Positions 45,468 through 56,600 of a stretch of DNA of 64,000 nucleotides are shown in pieces (positions within the stretch are counted from its first letter, which is position 1; every line of letters begins with the position of its first letter). The translations under genes were made by a program, and so were the position numbers. The notes beneath the pieces are model-generated. The model ran no database searches. It was not told the DNA's origin and saw only the letters and a program-made list of their open reading frames with translations. The stretch comes from Streptomyces sp. R44 (lineage in GTDB: Bacteria > Actinomycetota > Actinomycetes > Streptomycetales > Streptomycetaceae). The stretch lies in the NCBI RefSeq assembly GCF_041053105.1, contig NZ_CP163444.1, positions 7,100,501-7,164,500 on the forward strand, given 5' to 3'.

Positions 45468-46362
45468 CCGAGTAGTGCCGGGCCCGTCGTGGCGGTCGCA
45501 CACGGGCCCGGCACAGACCGGCAGGGCAGCCGATGGGGCGCTGCTGTCATGCGGCGCGGGATCAGGACGAGCGACCGTTGGGGTAGGGCTGTTGCCGTAG
45601 GTGGCCGTGCCGCTCGTCCCGGCTGCGGACGGCCGCTCCGCCGGTCCCCACCTTGTGCAGGGAGTGCAAGCCGCGTTGACGCGTACGTCACCGGGCCCGA
45701 TTGGCCCGGTCGGCGGAGCCCGGTCGTCACGGGCAGACAACTCACGCTCGTCGACGCGCTGTTCAAGTGCCATGGGGATGCGGACCGAGGTGCGGCAGGC
45801 TGGCGAGTACCGCGAGACAGACCTCTCCATCCTCTTGGCAGAGCGCCACCGAACGACGGTGACGTCGCCACACAGGTGGGATGAAGCAGCCTGTCCAGGC
45901 TGCTTCGAAGAGCACCTCCGAGTCGGGCAGCCGCCCACGTATCCGATGGCAACGGGCCGCCAAGGCCGCGTTGTTCACAAGTGATGGTTTGGCATCGGCT
46001 TGAGCGAGGCGGTCCCGCTCGCCGGCGATCGGATGTTCAACCGACGGTGTGCGGCAGTTGGACACCCGCGCGCATTCGTCCGGGACCGAGCACCCTTGCA
46101 TTCCAGCACCCCGCACCATCTGGGTGTTCAGGGTCACCGTGCGCTCTCGCACTTACCGAGCGACGAGGGCTGGGGCATAGTGGTCGGCGGGCCCCGCCAT
46201 GATCCATTACGCCGACGCAACCGATGCCGCTGATGTGCGCTTCGCGAGCAGTCCGGCCTGGACGGCGACGCGAGGCGGCCGCATCTCGGCTGAGGAAGTC
46301 GGAACGGTGCGCCGCATCTCGGAACAACAGTGACTGACGGAGCAGCAGCCTAGGGGAACAGC
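45468..46362. other. Long leader region of the synthetase operon
   Basis: No gene is supported in these 895 bp. A StrR half-site (GTTCAAGTG at 45761-45769, no right arm) and a full box at 46035-46063 are present. The rest looks non-coding and may contain relics. Confidence 0.45.
46035..46063. promoter_or_regulatory. StrR-type box upstream of the synthetase operon
   Basis: GTTCAACCG, 11 bases, CAGTTGGAC. The outer arms match with one mismatch and the spacing is exact. It lies 300 bp before the first gene of the operon that ends in the giant NRPS. Confidence 0.72.
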
Positions 46363-46572
46363 ATGGATTTCGATCTCGGCGGCTACCAGAGCCTGGGAGC
46401 TGCCTTCGACACGCGGATCACGCGTCACCCGGAGAAAGCCGCTCTCACCGTCACCCGTGGCACCGCCGAGGAAGACAACGGGAGCCTCGGCTTCACGGAG
46501 CCGGTGCGGCTCGCCCCGCCCCGCGAACTGGACCCCGAGGTGCGGCGCCCGGCGGCGGGAGACCTCAGGTGA
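46363..46572 (+). pseudogene. Short ORF, possibly the stub of an acyl-AMP ligase
   Basis: 69 residues from an ATG with an AGGGGAA site. SLGAAFDTRITRHPEKAALTVT recalls the opening of fatty acyl-AMP ligases and other ANL enzymes (a line ending HPexxAL before strand 1). The remaining 35 residues do not continue that fold. If correct, the enzyme that would activate the lipid starter has suffered a large deletion. The stop overlaps the acyl-CoA dehydrogenase start (GTGA). It could also be an unrelated small gene. Confidence 0.4.
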
Positions 46573-48326
46573 CCACCACTCGCACGGGCGCCGGGATCGC
46601 GGCCGCCCTGGACGAAGCCCTGGGCCCGCTCGACGAGACGGCCCGCCGGTCCGTGGAACTCGACGCGAACGATCAGTTCCCCGAGGACTTCTGTGCCCGC
46701 CTCGATGGGTTGGGCCTGTCGGCCTACTACGTGCCGACCGAGTGGGGCGGCGCGCTGTCCGACCACGAGGAGATGATCCGGCTCTGGCGCATCGTCGCTC
46801 GCCGTGACATCAGTGCACTGACGGCCCACGCCAAGACGTACCTGGGCGTGGCCCCGATCTGGATCGCCGGCAACCCGGAGCAGGCCAGGGCCACCGCTGA
46901 CGCGGTGATGTCAGGTTCGCCGGTGGCTTGGGCGCTGTCCGAGCCGGAGCACGGTGCCGACCTGTTGAGCGGTTCCGTCACCGCCACGGCGGAGCCCGAC
47001 GGCTACCGTGTCGACGGCGTGAAGTGGCCGATCAACAACGCCACCCGCTCTGGCCATGTCACTCTGCTCGCGCGTACCGGCCGGGACGGCTCCGGGCGTG
47101 GCCAGAGCCTCTTCTTCGTCGACAAGTCGGTGCTGCAGGCAGGTACTTGGCGGACACTGCCCAAGGTGCTGACGCACGGCATCCGCGGGATCGACATCTC
47201 CGGCATCGAGTTCGACGGTGCGCTGCTGCCGGCCGACGCATTGATCGGCCCGGAGGGAAGCGGGCTGGAGACGGTGCTGCTCGCGCTCCAGTTCACCCGG
47301 ACGATGTGCACCGCACTCTCCCTCGGCGCCGGTGAGCACGCGCTGCGACTCGCGGCCCGGTTCGTGGGGGCGCGCATCATCCAGAAGCGCCCGCTGGCCG
47401 AACGGCCGTTCCCGGCCTCGGTCCTGGCCCGCAGCGCCGCGCTGCTGACGGCTACGGAAGCGACCGCGCTGGTCGCCGCCCGTTCGATCCACAGCCTCAC
47501 CGCGGAGATGAGCGTGACCTCGGCGGCCGCCAAGGCACTCGCGCCCACACTGGTCGATGCCACGCTGGGGGAGCTCGCCGAACTGCTCGGCGCACGTTCC
47601 TTCCTCTCCGATGTGTACGAGTACGGCGCGTTCCAGAAGGTGTGGCGCGACCACCAGATCGTGGCGGTGTTCGACGGCAGTACCCCGGTGAACCGCGCCG
47701 CCCTGGTGCAGCAGTTCCCCAAGCTTGTCCGTGGCTTCGCCACCGGCACTGTCGATGCGGCCGGACTGGCGGAAGCCGTCTCGATCGGCAGTCCGGTCCG
47801 TCCCGTGGACCGGGGCGCACTGACCATGCTGTCCCGGCAGGGATGCTCCGTCGTGCAGGCACTGCCCGCACTCGTCGAGTCGATCGGCAGCCGGCCCGCC
47901 CCCACCGGGCTCGCCGACCAGGCCGTCGCACTGGGCGCCATGGCCGACCACCTGCACAGCCAGATGGCCGCCGTGGCGCCCGCCGCCCGTCCCGCCATGG
48001 CCGCGTACGAGCTGGCTGCCGCCTACGAGCTCTGCTACGCGGGTGCGGCCTGCCTGCACCTGTGGGCCACGGGTGAATCCGAGCACGCGGCGGAGCCGCT
48101 GTGGCAGGACGGCCTCTGGGTGCGGGCGGCGCTGCGCGCCCTGCTGGCCAGGCTCGCCACGGTACTGCGCGTTCCGGTGCCGGCCTCCGGGCCCGGCGAC
48201 GACCGGCTCGACGCCGCACTGGCCGGTCTCGTCGTCGACGCCGCGAACACCGGTGCCCCCATCACCCCGTTCGGAGCGCCGGCGCCCCGAACGCTTCAGC
48301 AGGGGAAGGACTCACGTGAGCGCTGA
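46569..48326 (+). CDS. Acyl-CoA dehydrogenase-like flavoprotein 1 (lipid chain desaturation)
   Basis: A 585-residue protein, longer than the usual 390, like the paired dehydrogenases of ramoplanin- and enduracidin-type lipopeptide clusters, which introduce double bonds in the acyl chain while it is carrier-bound. Motifs are VAWALSEPEHGADL (the TEP/GADL region), INNATRSGHV, LTHGIRGIDISGIEFDG and GARSFLSDVYEYGAFQKVWRDH. At the catalytic Glu site the motif is AVFDGSTPVN, Asp in place of the Glu of YEGT. GTG start at 46569, overlapping the preceding stop by four bases. It is co-transcribed with the second dehydrogenase, carrier protein and NRPS. Confidence 0.88.
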   Translation: MTTTRTGAGIAAALDEALGPLDETARRSVELDANDQFPEDFCARLDGLGLSAYYVPTEWGGALSDHEEMIRLWRIVARRDISALTAHAKTYLGVAPIWIAGNPEQARATADAVMSGSPVAWALSEPEHGADLLSGSVTATAEPDGYRVDGVKWPINNATRSGHVTLLARTGRDGSGRGQSLFFVDKSVLQAGTWRTLPKVLTHGIRGIDISGIEFDGALLPADALIGPEGSGLETVLLALQFTRTMCTALSLGAGEHALRLAARFVGARIIQKRPLAERPFPASVLARSAALLTATEATALVAARSIHSLTAEMSVTSAAAKALAPTLVDATLGELAELLGARSFLSDVYEYGAFQKVWRDHQIVAVFDGSTPVNRAALVQQFPKLVRGFATGTVDAAGLAEAVSIGSPVRPVDRGALTMLSRQGCSVVQALPALVESIGSRPAPTGLADQAVALGAMADHLHSQMAAVAPAARPAMAAYELAAAYELCYAGAACLHLWATGESEHAAEPLWQDGLWVRAALRALLARLATVLRVPVPASGPGDDRLDAALAGLVVDAANTGAPITPFGAPAPRTLQQGKDSRER

Positions 48327-49989
48327 GAAGTTGGACGCACTGTTCGGCGACCCACGGGACTCGGACAACCCGGTCGGTTACGCCGCCGTCCTCGCCGCCG
48401 ATGAGCGGCACGAGATGCTCGCCGAGGGCGAACGCCTGCTGGAGGCCTACGGCATGAACGCCGAGTTCGTGCCGGCCGCGTACGGTGGCCGACTGGTGCG
48501 GGCCGACCGGCTTGCCGAAGTGCAGCGGGAGCTGTGGCGACGCGACCCCTGCCTCGGCCTCGGCTACGGCTTCAGCTCCCTCCTCGGATCGGTCAACATC
48601 TGGTCCGCCGGCACGCACGAGCAGCGCACGAAGGCAGCCGAGATCCTGCTGGGGGGAGGCCGGATCGCGGCCGCCTTCCACGAACTCGACCACGGCAACG
48701 ACTTCGCGCACGCCGAGTGCGCTGCCGTTCCGAGCGACGACGGCTGGCTGCTGACCGGGCGCAAGGAGATCGTCACCAATCTCCGCCGTGCCGAGGCCAT
48801 GGTGCTCTTCGCACGGACCAGTGAGGTCGCGGGCAGCCGCAGCCACAGCCAGTTCTTCGTCACCCGCGGCGAGTTGCCGGCCGACCGCGTGCTGGACCTG
48901 CCGCGGTTCCCCAGCTCCGGCATGAACGGAGTACAACTCGGCGGACTGCGGTTCTCCGACTGCCCGATCCCCGGCAACGCGATGCTCGGCCGGCCCGGCC
49001 AGGGCATCGAGAACGCCCTCCGCGCCTACCAGCTCAGCCGAGTGGTGCTCCCAGCCATCCTCGTCGGGCCGTTGGACACCGCGCTGCGTCTGGCGCTGGA
49101 GTGCGTGCACGAGCGGCGCCTGTACGGTGGCTTCGCCGCCGACCTGCCCTATGTGCGCGCCGCCCTCGCACGCGCCTACGCCGACCTGCTGGCCGTCGAC
49201 GCCTTCTGTGGCGTCGGACTCCGGGCGCTGCACCTGGCCCCGGAGGCCACGCTGCTCTACGCACCGGCGGTGAAGTACCTGACGTCACGGATCGTGCTGG
49301 ACGCCTTCGAGGATCTGCGTGCGGTCATGGGCGCCCAGGGCTACCTCCGCGAGGGCTCCTACGCGATGTTCCAGAAGCTCGTCAGGGACGCCGCTCCGGC
49401 CACCTTCGCCCACATCTCGCGCTCCGCCTGCCTGGTGCTGATCCTGCCGCAGCTGCCCCGGCTGGCGCGGAAGTCCTGGCTGGCCGACCCGGCCGCCCCT
49501 CAGCAGCTGTTCGACCTCGGCGCGGATCTGCCGCCGCTGGACTTCGACCAGCTCGCCGTCGGCATGCTGTCCGGCGACGGGCTGATCGGCGTGCTGGCCG
49601 AGACCGCCGAGCGCGAGTCGGCCGCCACCCCGGTCGGTCGGTTCGCCGTGCGCTTCAGGGACGAGGTGCTCGCACTGCGCGACCAGTGCGCCGCACTGGC
49701 TCCCTCGGACCTCACGATCGGGGCCTCTCCGGAGGCCTACGCGGTGGCCGACCGGTACACGGTGCTGCTCGCCGCCGCCGCCGCGCTCGCGGTCTGGCGC
49801 AGCGACGACCGTCAGCAGGAGGCGGTGCTCCTGGGGATCCTCGACCGGCTCTCCGGACGCCTCGGTGGCGTCCCGGTGCTCACTCCGGACGAGCGCGCGA
49901 GTGCAGAGCAGGCGCTGTTCGACATCGCTGTCGAGCGCTTCCAGGACGGGCGGCTCCTCGACCTGTCCGCACGTCATGTTTCCGGCTGA
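48316..49989 (+). CDS. Acyl-CoA dehydrogenase-like flavoprotein 2 (lipid chain desaturation)
   Basis: A 557-residue protein, the partner of the preceding gene, which it overlaps by 11 bases (GTG at 48316, GGGGAAGGA upstream). It has RIAAAFHELDHGNDFAHAEC (the TEP region, strongly altered), RKEIVTNLRRAE, SSGMNGVQLGGLRFSD, HERRLYGGFAADLPYV and MGAQGYLREGSYAMFQKLVRDA. The position of the catalytic YEGT is not clear. Two distinct dehydrogenases imply more than one oxidation of the acyl chain, for example a 2,4-diene, by analogy with ramoplanin. Confidence 0.87.
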   Translation: MSAEKLDALFGDPRDSDNPVGYAAVLAADERHEMLAEGERLLEAYGMNAEFVPAAYGGRLVRADRLAEVQRELWRRDPCLGLGYGFSSLLGSVNIWSAGTHEQRTKAAEILLGGGRIAAAFHELDHGNDFAHAECAAVPSDDGWLLTGRKEIVTNLRRAEAMVLFARTSEVAGSRSHSQFFVTRGELPADRVLDLPRFPSSGMNGVQLGGLRFSDCPIPGNAMLGRPGQGIENALRAYQLSRVVLPAILVGPLDTALRLALECVHERRLYGGFAADLPYVRAALARAYADLLAVDAFCGVGLRALHLAPEATLLYAPAVKYLTSRIVLDAFEDLRAVMGAQGYLREGSYAMFQKLVRDAAPATFAHISRSACLVLILPQLPRLARKSWLADPAAPQQLFDLGADLPPLDFDQLAVGMLSGDGLIGVLAETAERESAATPVGRFAVRFRDEVLALRDQCAALAPSDLTIGASPEAYAVADRYTVLLAAAAALAVWRSDDRQQEAVLLGILDRLSGRLGGVPVLTPDERASAEQALFDIAVERFQDGRLLDLSARHVSG

Positions 49990-50002
49990 GAGAGGGACTT
50001 CG

Positions 50003-50284
50003 ATGACTGATCGGGGAGTGGGTGTGCCGGTGTCGGGTGTGGACATCGAGCGGTGGTTGATGGAGCGGGTGTCCTATTACCTGGAGACGCCGGTGGGGGA
50101 GATCGATCCGGGTGTCTCGCTCGCCGAGTACGGGTTGGAGTCGGTGTACGCCTTCGCGCTGTGCGGGGACATCGAGGACACGTGGGGTGTGACCGTGGAG
50201 CCGACCCTGGTGTGGGATGTCGACACGGTTGCGGCTCTGACCGTTCACCTGGCCGGCCTGGTGGCCGATCTGCCGTCGGCCTGA
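50003..50284 (+). CDS. Acyl carrier protein
   Basis: A 93-residue helical carrier with the phosphopantetheine site LAEYGLESVYAF (Ser after GLE, normally GLDS). It lies 13 bases after the second dehydrogenase and 173 bp before the NRPS. It should hold the fatty acid while the dehydrogenases act and then deliver it to the starter condensation domain. An AGAGGGA site precedes ATG 50003. Confidence 0.9.
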   Translation: MTDRGVGVPVSGVDIERWLMERVSYYLETPVGEIDPGVSLAEYGLESVYAFALCGDIEDTWGVTVEPTLVWDVDTVAALTVHLAGLVADLPSA

Positions 50285-50457
50285 CGGTTCTTCTGGGCCT
50301 TCAAGGCCCGCAGGTCTCTTAGTGCACGTGTGTTTACCGGCGGCGGGGTCCGACGGGGTCCTGGGTCGGTCCGGTTGATTCGCGCGGTCCCGGTGCCGTG
50401 GTTCAGCGTCCTGCCTTTGTTCTTCCAGAGTGTGTCGATCGATTGAGGGATACGAGA
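50285..50457. other. Gap before the NRPS with a weak hairpin
   Basis: 173 bp with no gene. A 5-bp GGGCC/GGCCC hairpin around 50295-50309 is too weak to call a terminator but could attenuate. No StrR-type box is present. Confidence 0.35.
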
Positions 50458-53400
50458 ATGGGTGCCTCCGCACAGGGTCCGTGGGATCTGATGTCCGGCC
50501 AGCTGGGGGTCTGGTACGCGCAGCAGCTCGCGCCTGACAATCCGGCGTACAACATCGGCGACTGCACGGAGATCCACGGCGAACTCGACGCGGATCTCTT
50601 CGTGCGTGCGCTGCGCCGCACGGTGCAGGAGGCGGAGGCTTTCCGTCTGCGCCTGTGTGTGGAGGGCGGGACGCCGCGGCAGTTCCTGGGGGAGGCCGGG
50701 GAGGTTCCGGTTCACGTGGCGGATCTCCGGGGGGAGGCTGATCCGCGTGCGGTGGCGCAGGAGTGGATCCAGGCTGATCTGGACACGCCGGTGGAGCTGG
50801 TGGGCGGGGCGCTGTCGGGGCATGCGTTCTTCGTGCTCGGGTCGGATCGCTTCCTGTGGTACCAGCGTGCTCATCACATCGTTCTCGACGGCAATGGTCT
50901 GTCGCAGTTCGCTGAGCGGCTGTCCCAGGTGTACGGGGTGCTTCGGGCGGGTGGGGATCCGGCCGAGAGTGCCTTGCGGTCGGTGTCGGAGCTGATCGAG
51001 ACCGACGAGGTCTACCGGGATTCGCAGGAGCGTGACCGGGACCGGCGGTTCTGGCTGGAGGCGTTCTCGGACCAGGAGGAGGAGACGGCGTCCGAGGGGC
51101 CGCAGGGGCGGCGCCTCGCCGGCCGGCCGGTGACCCACCAGCAGGATCTCGGAGACGACGCGACCGCTCGGCTGCGGGCTGCCGCGAAGCGGCTTCGGGT
51201 CAGCTTCGCCGGTTTGGTGATCGCCGCGTCGGCCGTCTACCAGCACCGGTCCACCGGGGCGCAGGACGTCGTGCTCGGAGTGTCGGCCAGCGGCCGCACG
51301 AGCATGCGTGAGGTGGGCATCCCCGGCATGACATCGAACATCATGCCGATCAGGCTCAGGGTCCGTCCGGGCACGTCCGTCGAGGAGCTCGCGCGGCAGA
51401 CGCAGCGAGCGGTCCACAGCGGTCTGCGTCATCAGCGCTACCAGTACCCGGACCTGCTCAGGGACCTGAAGCGGGTCGGCGGCACCCCGCTGTACGACAT
51501 GATCGTCGACGTCATGGTGGCCGACCGCCGGATCGCGTTCGGCGACTGCGCGATCACCTGGACCGCCCTCTCCAGCGGGCCTGCCGAGGGCCTGAAGATC
51601 GACGTGTTCAGCAAGGTGGCCGAGGGCGGGGTGCAGACCCTCATCGAGATGAACCGCGAGCACCACGACGCCGAAGCGGCGTCGTCGGTGAGCCGCCGGT
51701 TCCTGGCCGTGCTGGACTGGTTCAGCAGTGCTCCGGCCACCGCCTCGGTCAGCACCGTCGACCTGCTCGACCCGGCTGAGCGACGGCTGGTGCTGGAGAC
51801 CTGGAACGACACCGTGGTTCCCGGCGAGGCCCTGCCGGTACCGCAGCGGTTCGCGGCCCAGGTGGCCGCGACGCCGCAGGCGGTTGCCGTGGTGGCCGAC
51901 GGCTCGGCGGTGTGCTACGCTGAACTGGACGCGCGAGCGAACCGGTTGGCGCACCACCTCCTCGCCCAGGGAGTCGGTGCGGAGTCGCCGGTGGGTCTGT
52001 GCCTGCCGCGCGGCCTGCAGGCGATCGAGGCGATCCTGGCGGTGTGGAAGGCGGGGGCGGCGTACGTGCCGCTGGACCCGGCGTACCCGGCGGAGCGGCT
52101 CGGCCAGATGCTGGCCGACAGCGGGGCCGGCCACGTGCTGGGCGAAGCGGCGCTGATCGAGGAGCTGGCGGCCCAGGGCGTGCGCACGATCGCCCTGGAT
52201 GACCCGACGGTGCTGGCCGAGCTGGACGCACGACCCACCGCGGCGCCGGAACTCGACGTGATCGCCGACCAGTTGGCCTATGTGATCTACACCTCCGGCT
52301 CGACCGGCAAGCCCAAGGGCGTGGCCGTGACGCACCGCGGGCTCGCGAACTACGTGGCCTCGGTGCCAGGACACGTCGGCTTCGGTACGCCGGGCGGTAG
52401 GTATGCGCTGCTGCAGCCCACGGTGACGGACCTCGGTAACACCGTGGTGTTCGCGAGCCTGACGACCGGCGGTGAACTGCACATCCTGCAGGAGGGCGCG
52501 GTGACCGATCCGTCAGCCGTGGCCCAGTACCTGGCGGAGAACCGCATCGACTTCGTGAAGGTGGTGCCCTCGCACCTGGCGGCGCTGGGCGCGGCAGCCG
52601 GCCTGGCCGCTCTGATGCCGGCCGGGGCGCTGGTGCTGGGCGGCGAGGCGGCGTCGCCGACGCTGGTCGCCGGTCTGCTCGAAGTGGCCGGTGACCGTGG
52701 TGTGTTCAACCACTACGGGCCCACCGAGACGACCATCGGCGTGGTGGCCGGCCGACTCGACCGGAAGCCGGTTGCCGCGGGCGTGGTGCCGCTCGGGGTG
52801 CCGGTGGCCAACACCCGTGCCTACGTGCTGGACGGGTCGCTGAGCCCCGTTCCGGTCGGTGCGACGGGTGAGCTGTACGTGGCCGGTCCGCAGGTGGCGC
52901 GCGGGTATGTGGGGCGCGCCGGTCTGACCGCGGAGCGGTTCGTGGCCTGCCCGTTCGGCCCGGCCGGCGAGCGGATGTACGCGACGGGCGACCTGGTGCG
53001 GTGGACCACCGACGGCGAACTGGTGCACCTGGGCCGTACGGACGAGCAGGTGAAGGTGCGCGGCTTCCGGGTGGAGCCGGGTGAGGTGCAAGCGGTGCTG
53101 GCCGCGTACGAGTCGGTGGCACAGGCCGCCGTCGTCGTCCGCGAGGACTTCCCGGGCGACAAGCGCCTGGTGGCCTACGTCGTTCCCGCCGCCGCCGCGC
53201 GGACGGTTGACGCCGCGCGACTGAGTGAGCTCGTGTTCGTGTACCTGGCCGAGCGGCTGCCGGGGTACCTGGTGCCCTCCGCCGTGGTGGTGCTGGACGA
53301 GCTGCCCCTGACGGCCAACGGCAAGCTGAACCGCGCCGGCCTGCCTGCTCCGGACTATCTGTCCTCCACCGCCAAAGCCGTCGGCCGCGGTCCGGCGACG

Positions 53401-53640
53401 GTGCACGAGGAGATCCTCTGCGGTGTGTTCGCGCAGGTGCTGGGGGTGGCAAGGGTCGGCGTCGACGACGACTTCTTCGCTCTGGGCGGACACTCGCTGC
53501 TGGCGATCCGGCTGATCAGCCGGATCCGGACGGTCCTGAACGTCGAGTTGCCGATCCAGGTGTTCTTCGAGGTGCCGTCGCCGGCCGGGGTCGCGGCCTG
53601 GCTGGCCGAAACGGCGGTCACCGAAGGGCGTGCCGCGCTG
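50458..53640 (+). other. NRPS module 1: starter C, A(Asp), T
   Basis: The C domain has an intact HHIVLDG. The A domain has [11 protein letters not shown] (residue 611) and pocket code DLTKVGHIGK (first Asp at residue 658), the known Asp code; Asn is the main alternative. The T domain Ser is in [11 protein letters not shown] (residue 1013). The residue is N-acylated if the starter assignment holds. Confidence 0.88.
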
Positions 53641-56600
53641 GTGCCGGCGGAGCGGCCGGAGCGGGTGCCGCTGTCGTTCGCGCAGCGCCGCCTGTGGTTC
53701 CTGGGGCAGCTGGAGGGTCCGAGCGTCACCTACAACGCCTCGGTGGCGCTGCGACTGAGCGGAGACTTGGACCAGCAGGCACTGGCGGCCGCGTTCAAGG
53801 ACGTGATCGGGCGGCACGAGGTGCTGCGCACGGTCCTGCCGGCGGTGGATGGTGAGCCGTATCAGCGTGTCCTGTCGGTGGAGGCGTGCGGGTTCGAGCT
53901 CGCGGTGGTCGAGGTGGCGCCGGAAGAGCTGGACGGCGCGGTGGCCGAGGCCTCGGGTTACGCGTTCGACCTGTCGGCGGAGATCCCGCTGCGGGCGACG
54001 GTGTTCGCGGTGGCGCCCCAGGAGCACGTGCTGGTGGTGCTCGTGCACCACATCGCGGGTGATGGTTGGTCGACGGGGCCCATGCTGCGGGATGTGTCGG
54101 CGGCGTACGCGGCACGGCTGGGCGGTGCGGCGCCGGAGTGGGAGCCGTTGCCGGTGCAGTACGCGGATTACGCGTTGTGGCAGCGGGAGCTGCTCGGCGA
54201 CGAGAACGATCCGCAGAGCGTGATCTCGGGGCAGGTCGCGTACTGGCGCGAGGCGTTGGCGGGGGCGCCGGAGGAGCTGGAGCTGCCGACCGATCACCGG
54301 CGCCCGGCTGTCGCCTCGTACCGTGGGCACGAGGTGCCGCTGGACGCCCCGGCCGAGCTGCATGCGCGGGTGCGGGAGGTGGCGCGTGAGCGGGGGGTGA
54401 CCCTGTTCATGGTGCTGCAGGCGGCGTTGGCGGTCACCCTGAACCGGATCGGCGCGGGCGCGGACATCCCGATCGGGTCGCCGGTCGCCGGGCGCACCGA
54501 CGAGGCGCTCAACGACCTGGTCGGGTTCTTCGTCAACACCTTGGTGGTGCGGACCGACCTGTCCGGCGACCCGACCTTCGACGAGGTATTGGAGCGGGTC
54601 CGGGAGACCAGCCTGGGGGCGTTCGCGCACCAGGACGTGCCGTTCGAGAAGCTGGTCGAGGAGCTGTCGCCGACCCGGTCGATGGCACGCCAGCCGCTGT
54701 TCCAGGTCGTGCTCACCCTGCAGAACACGGAATCGGCACAGCTGGAGCTGCCCGGTCTGCGCGCCGACCGGATGCCCACCGGTCTGGTGCTCGGCAAGTT
54801 CGACCTGGACCTGAACCTGAGCGAGGCGTTCGACGCCGACGGTGCGCCGGCCGGCTTGCGGGGTGTGCTCCTGGCGGCGGCGGACTTGTTCGATGCGCAG
54901 TCCGTGCGGCGGATCGCGGGCTGGTTGCTCCAGGTTCTGGAGACGGTGACGGCGCAGCCGGAGACGCGGTTGAGTGCCGTGGACGTGATGGGCGCGGATG
55001 AGCGTCGCCTGCTCCTGGAGGAGTGGAACGAGACGCCGGTTGAGGTGGCGTCGTCGACGTTGCCGGAGCTGTTCGCTGCGCAGGTGGTGCGGACGCCGGA
55101 TGCGGTGGCGCTGGTCTTCGAGGGCGTCGAGCTGTCGTACGCGGAGTTGGATGCGCGGGCGAACCGGCTGGCGCGGCTGCTGGTCGGGCGAGGTGTGGGC
55201 CCGGAATCGGTGGTCGCGGTGCTGATGGAGCGCGGCGTGGAGCTGGTGGTGGCGCTGCTGGCGGTCGTGAAGGCGGGGGGCGCGTATCTGCCGGTCGATC
55301 CGGCGTATCCGGATGACCGGATCGGGTTCACGCTGGGTGATGCGGGTGCGCGCCTGGTGCTGACCTCGGCCGAACTGGCCGGTCGGCTGGGTGGGTTCGG
55401 TGTCGAGGTGGCGGCGCTGGACGAGCCGTCGGTGGTGGAGGAGTTGGCGTCGCTCGATGACGCGGCGGTGGAGGGTGTCGTGTCGCCGGGGCATCCGGCG
55501 TATGTGATCTACACCTCCGGGTCGACGGGTCGGCCCAAGGGTGTGGTGGTGACGCATGCCAATGTGACCGGGTTGTTCGCGCAGACCGGGCCGCTGTTCG
55601 GCGGCTTCGGGGCGGACGATGTGTGGTCGTGCTTCCATTCGTTCGCGTTCGATTTCTCGGTGTGGGAGTTGTGGGGTGCGCTGCTGCACGGGGGTCGGGT
55701 GGTGGTGGTCCCGCATGGGGTGTCGCGGTCGCCGCAGGAGTTCCTGGCGCTGATCGAGCGCGAGCGGGTGACGGTGCTGAGTCAGACGCCGTCGGCGTTC
55801 TACCAGCTGGCGGCCGTGGAGGAGCAGCGGCCCGGCGCGGTGGCCTCGGTGCGTGCGGTGGTGTTCGGTGGCGAGGCGCTGGACCCGGACCGGCTGAGCG
55901 GCTGGTGGGGGCGTCACGGTGATGGTGGTCCGCGGTTGGTGAACATGTATGGCATCACCGAGACCACGGTGCATGTGACGTTCCGCGAGCTGTCCTCGGG
56001 TGAGGGCGGGTCGGGCAGTGTGATCGGGCGCGGTATTCCGGGTCTGGGTGTGTATGTGCTGGACGAGTTCCTGCGGCCGGTTCCGGTGGGCGTGACGGGT
56101 GAGATGTATGTCGCGGGCGGGCAGTTGGCGCGGGGGTATCTGGGTCGTCCGGGGTTGACCGGGGAGCGGTTCGTGGCGTCGCCGTTCGGGGTGCCGGGTG
56201 GGCGGTTGTACCGCACGGGTGACCGGGCGAAGTGGTCGGGCGACGGCGAGTTGGTGTTCGCGGGTCGTGCGGACGAGCAGGTGAAGATCCGTGGTTTCCG
56301 GATCGAGCCGGGTGAGGTGCAGGCCGTCCTGGCCGCACACCCGGGCCTGGAGCAGGCCGTGGTGCTGGTCCGTGAGGACGTGCCGGGTGACAAGCGCCTG
56401 GTGGCGTACGTCATCCCGGACGGTGACAGTGACGAACTCGCCTCGTCTGTCCGTGAGTTCGTCGCTGAGCGGTTGCCGGCGTACATGGTTCCGTCGGCGG
56501 TCGTGGTGCTGGACGGGCTGCCACTGACGGTGAACGGCAAGGTGGACCGCAAGGCGCTGCCGGCGCCGGAGTACGCGGCGGGTGCGGGTCGGGCGCCGGC

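Noticed and set aside
45761..45789. A fifth StrR-type box
   Set aside because: The left arm GTTCAAGTG is perfect, but the right arm at the required spacing is CGGACCGAG, which does not match, so it is only a half-site.
45489..46428. Several ORFs of 60-240 codons in the leader of the synthetase operon
   Set aside because: None shows a domain, a consistent third-position GC pattern or a ribosome-binding site; they are chance frames in GC-rich DNA.
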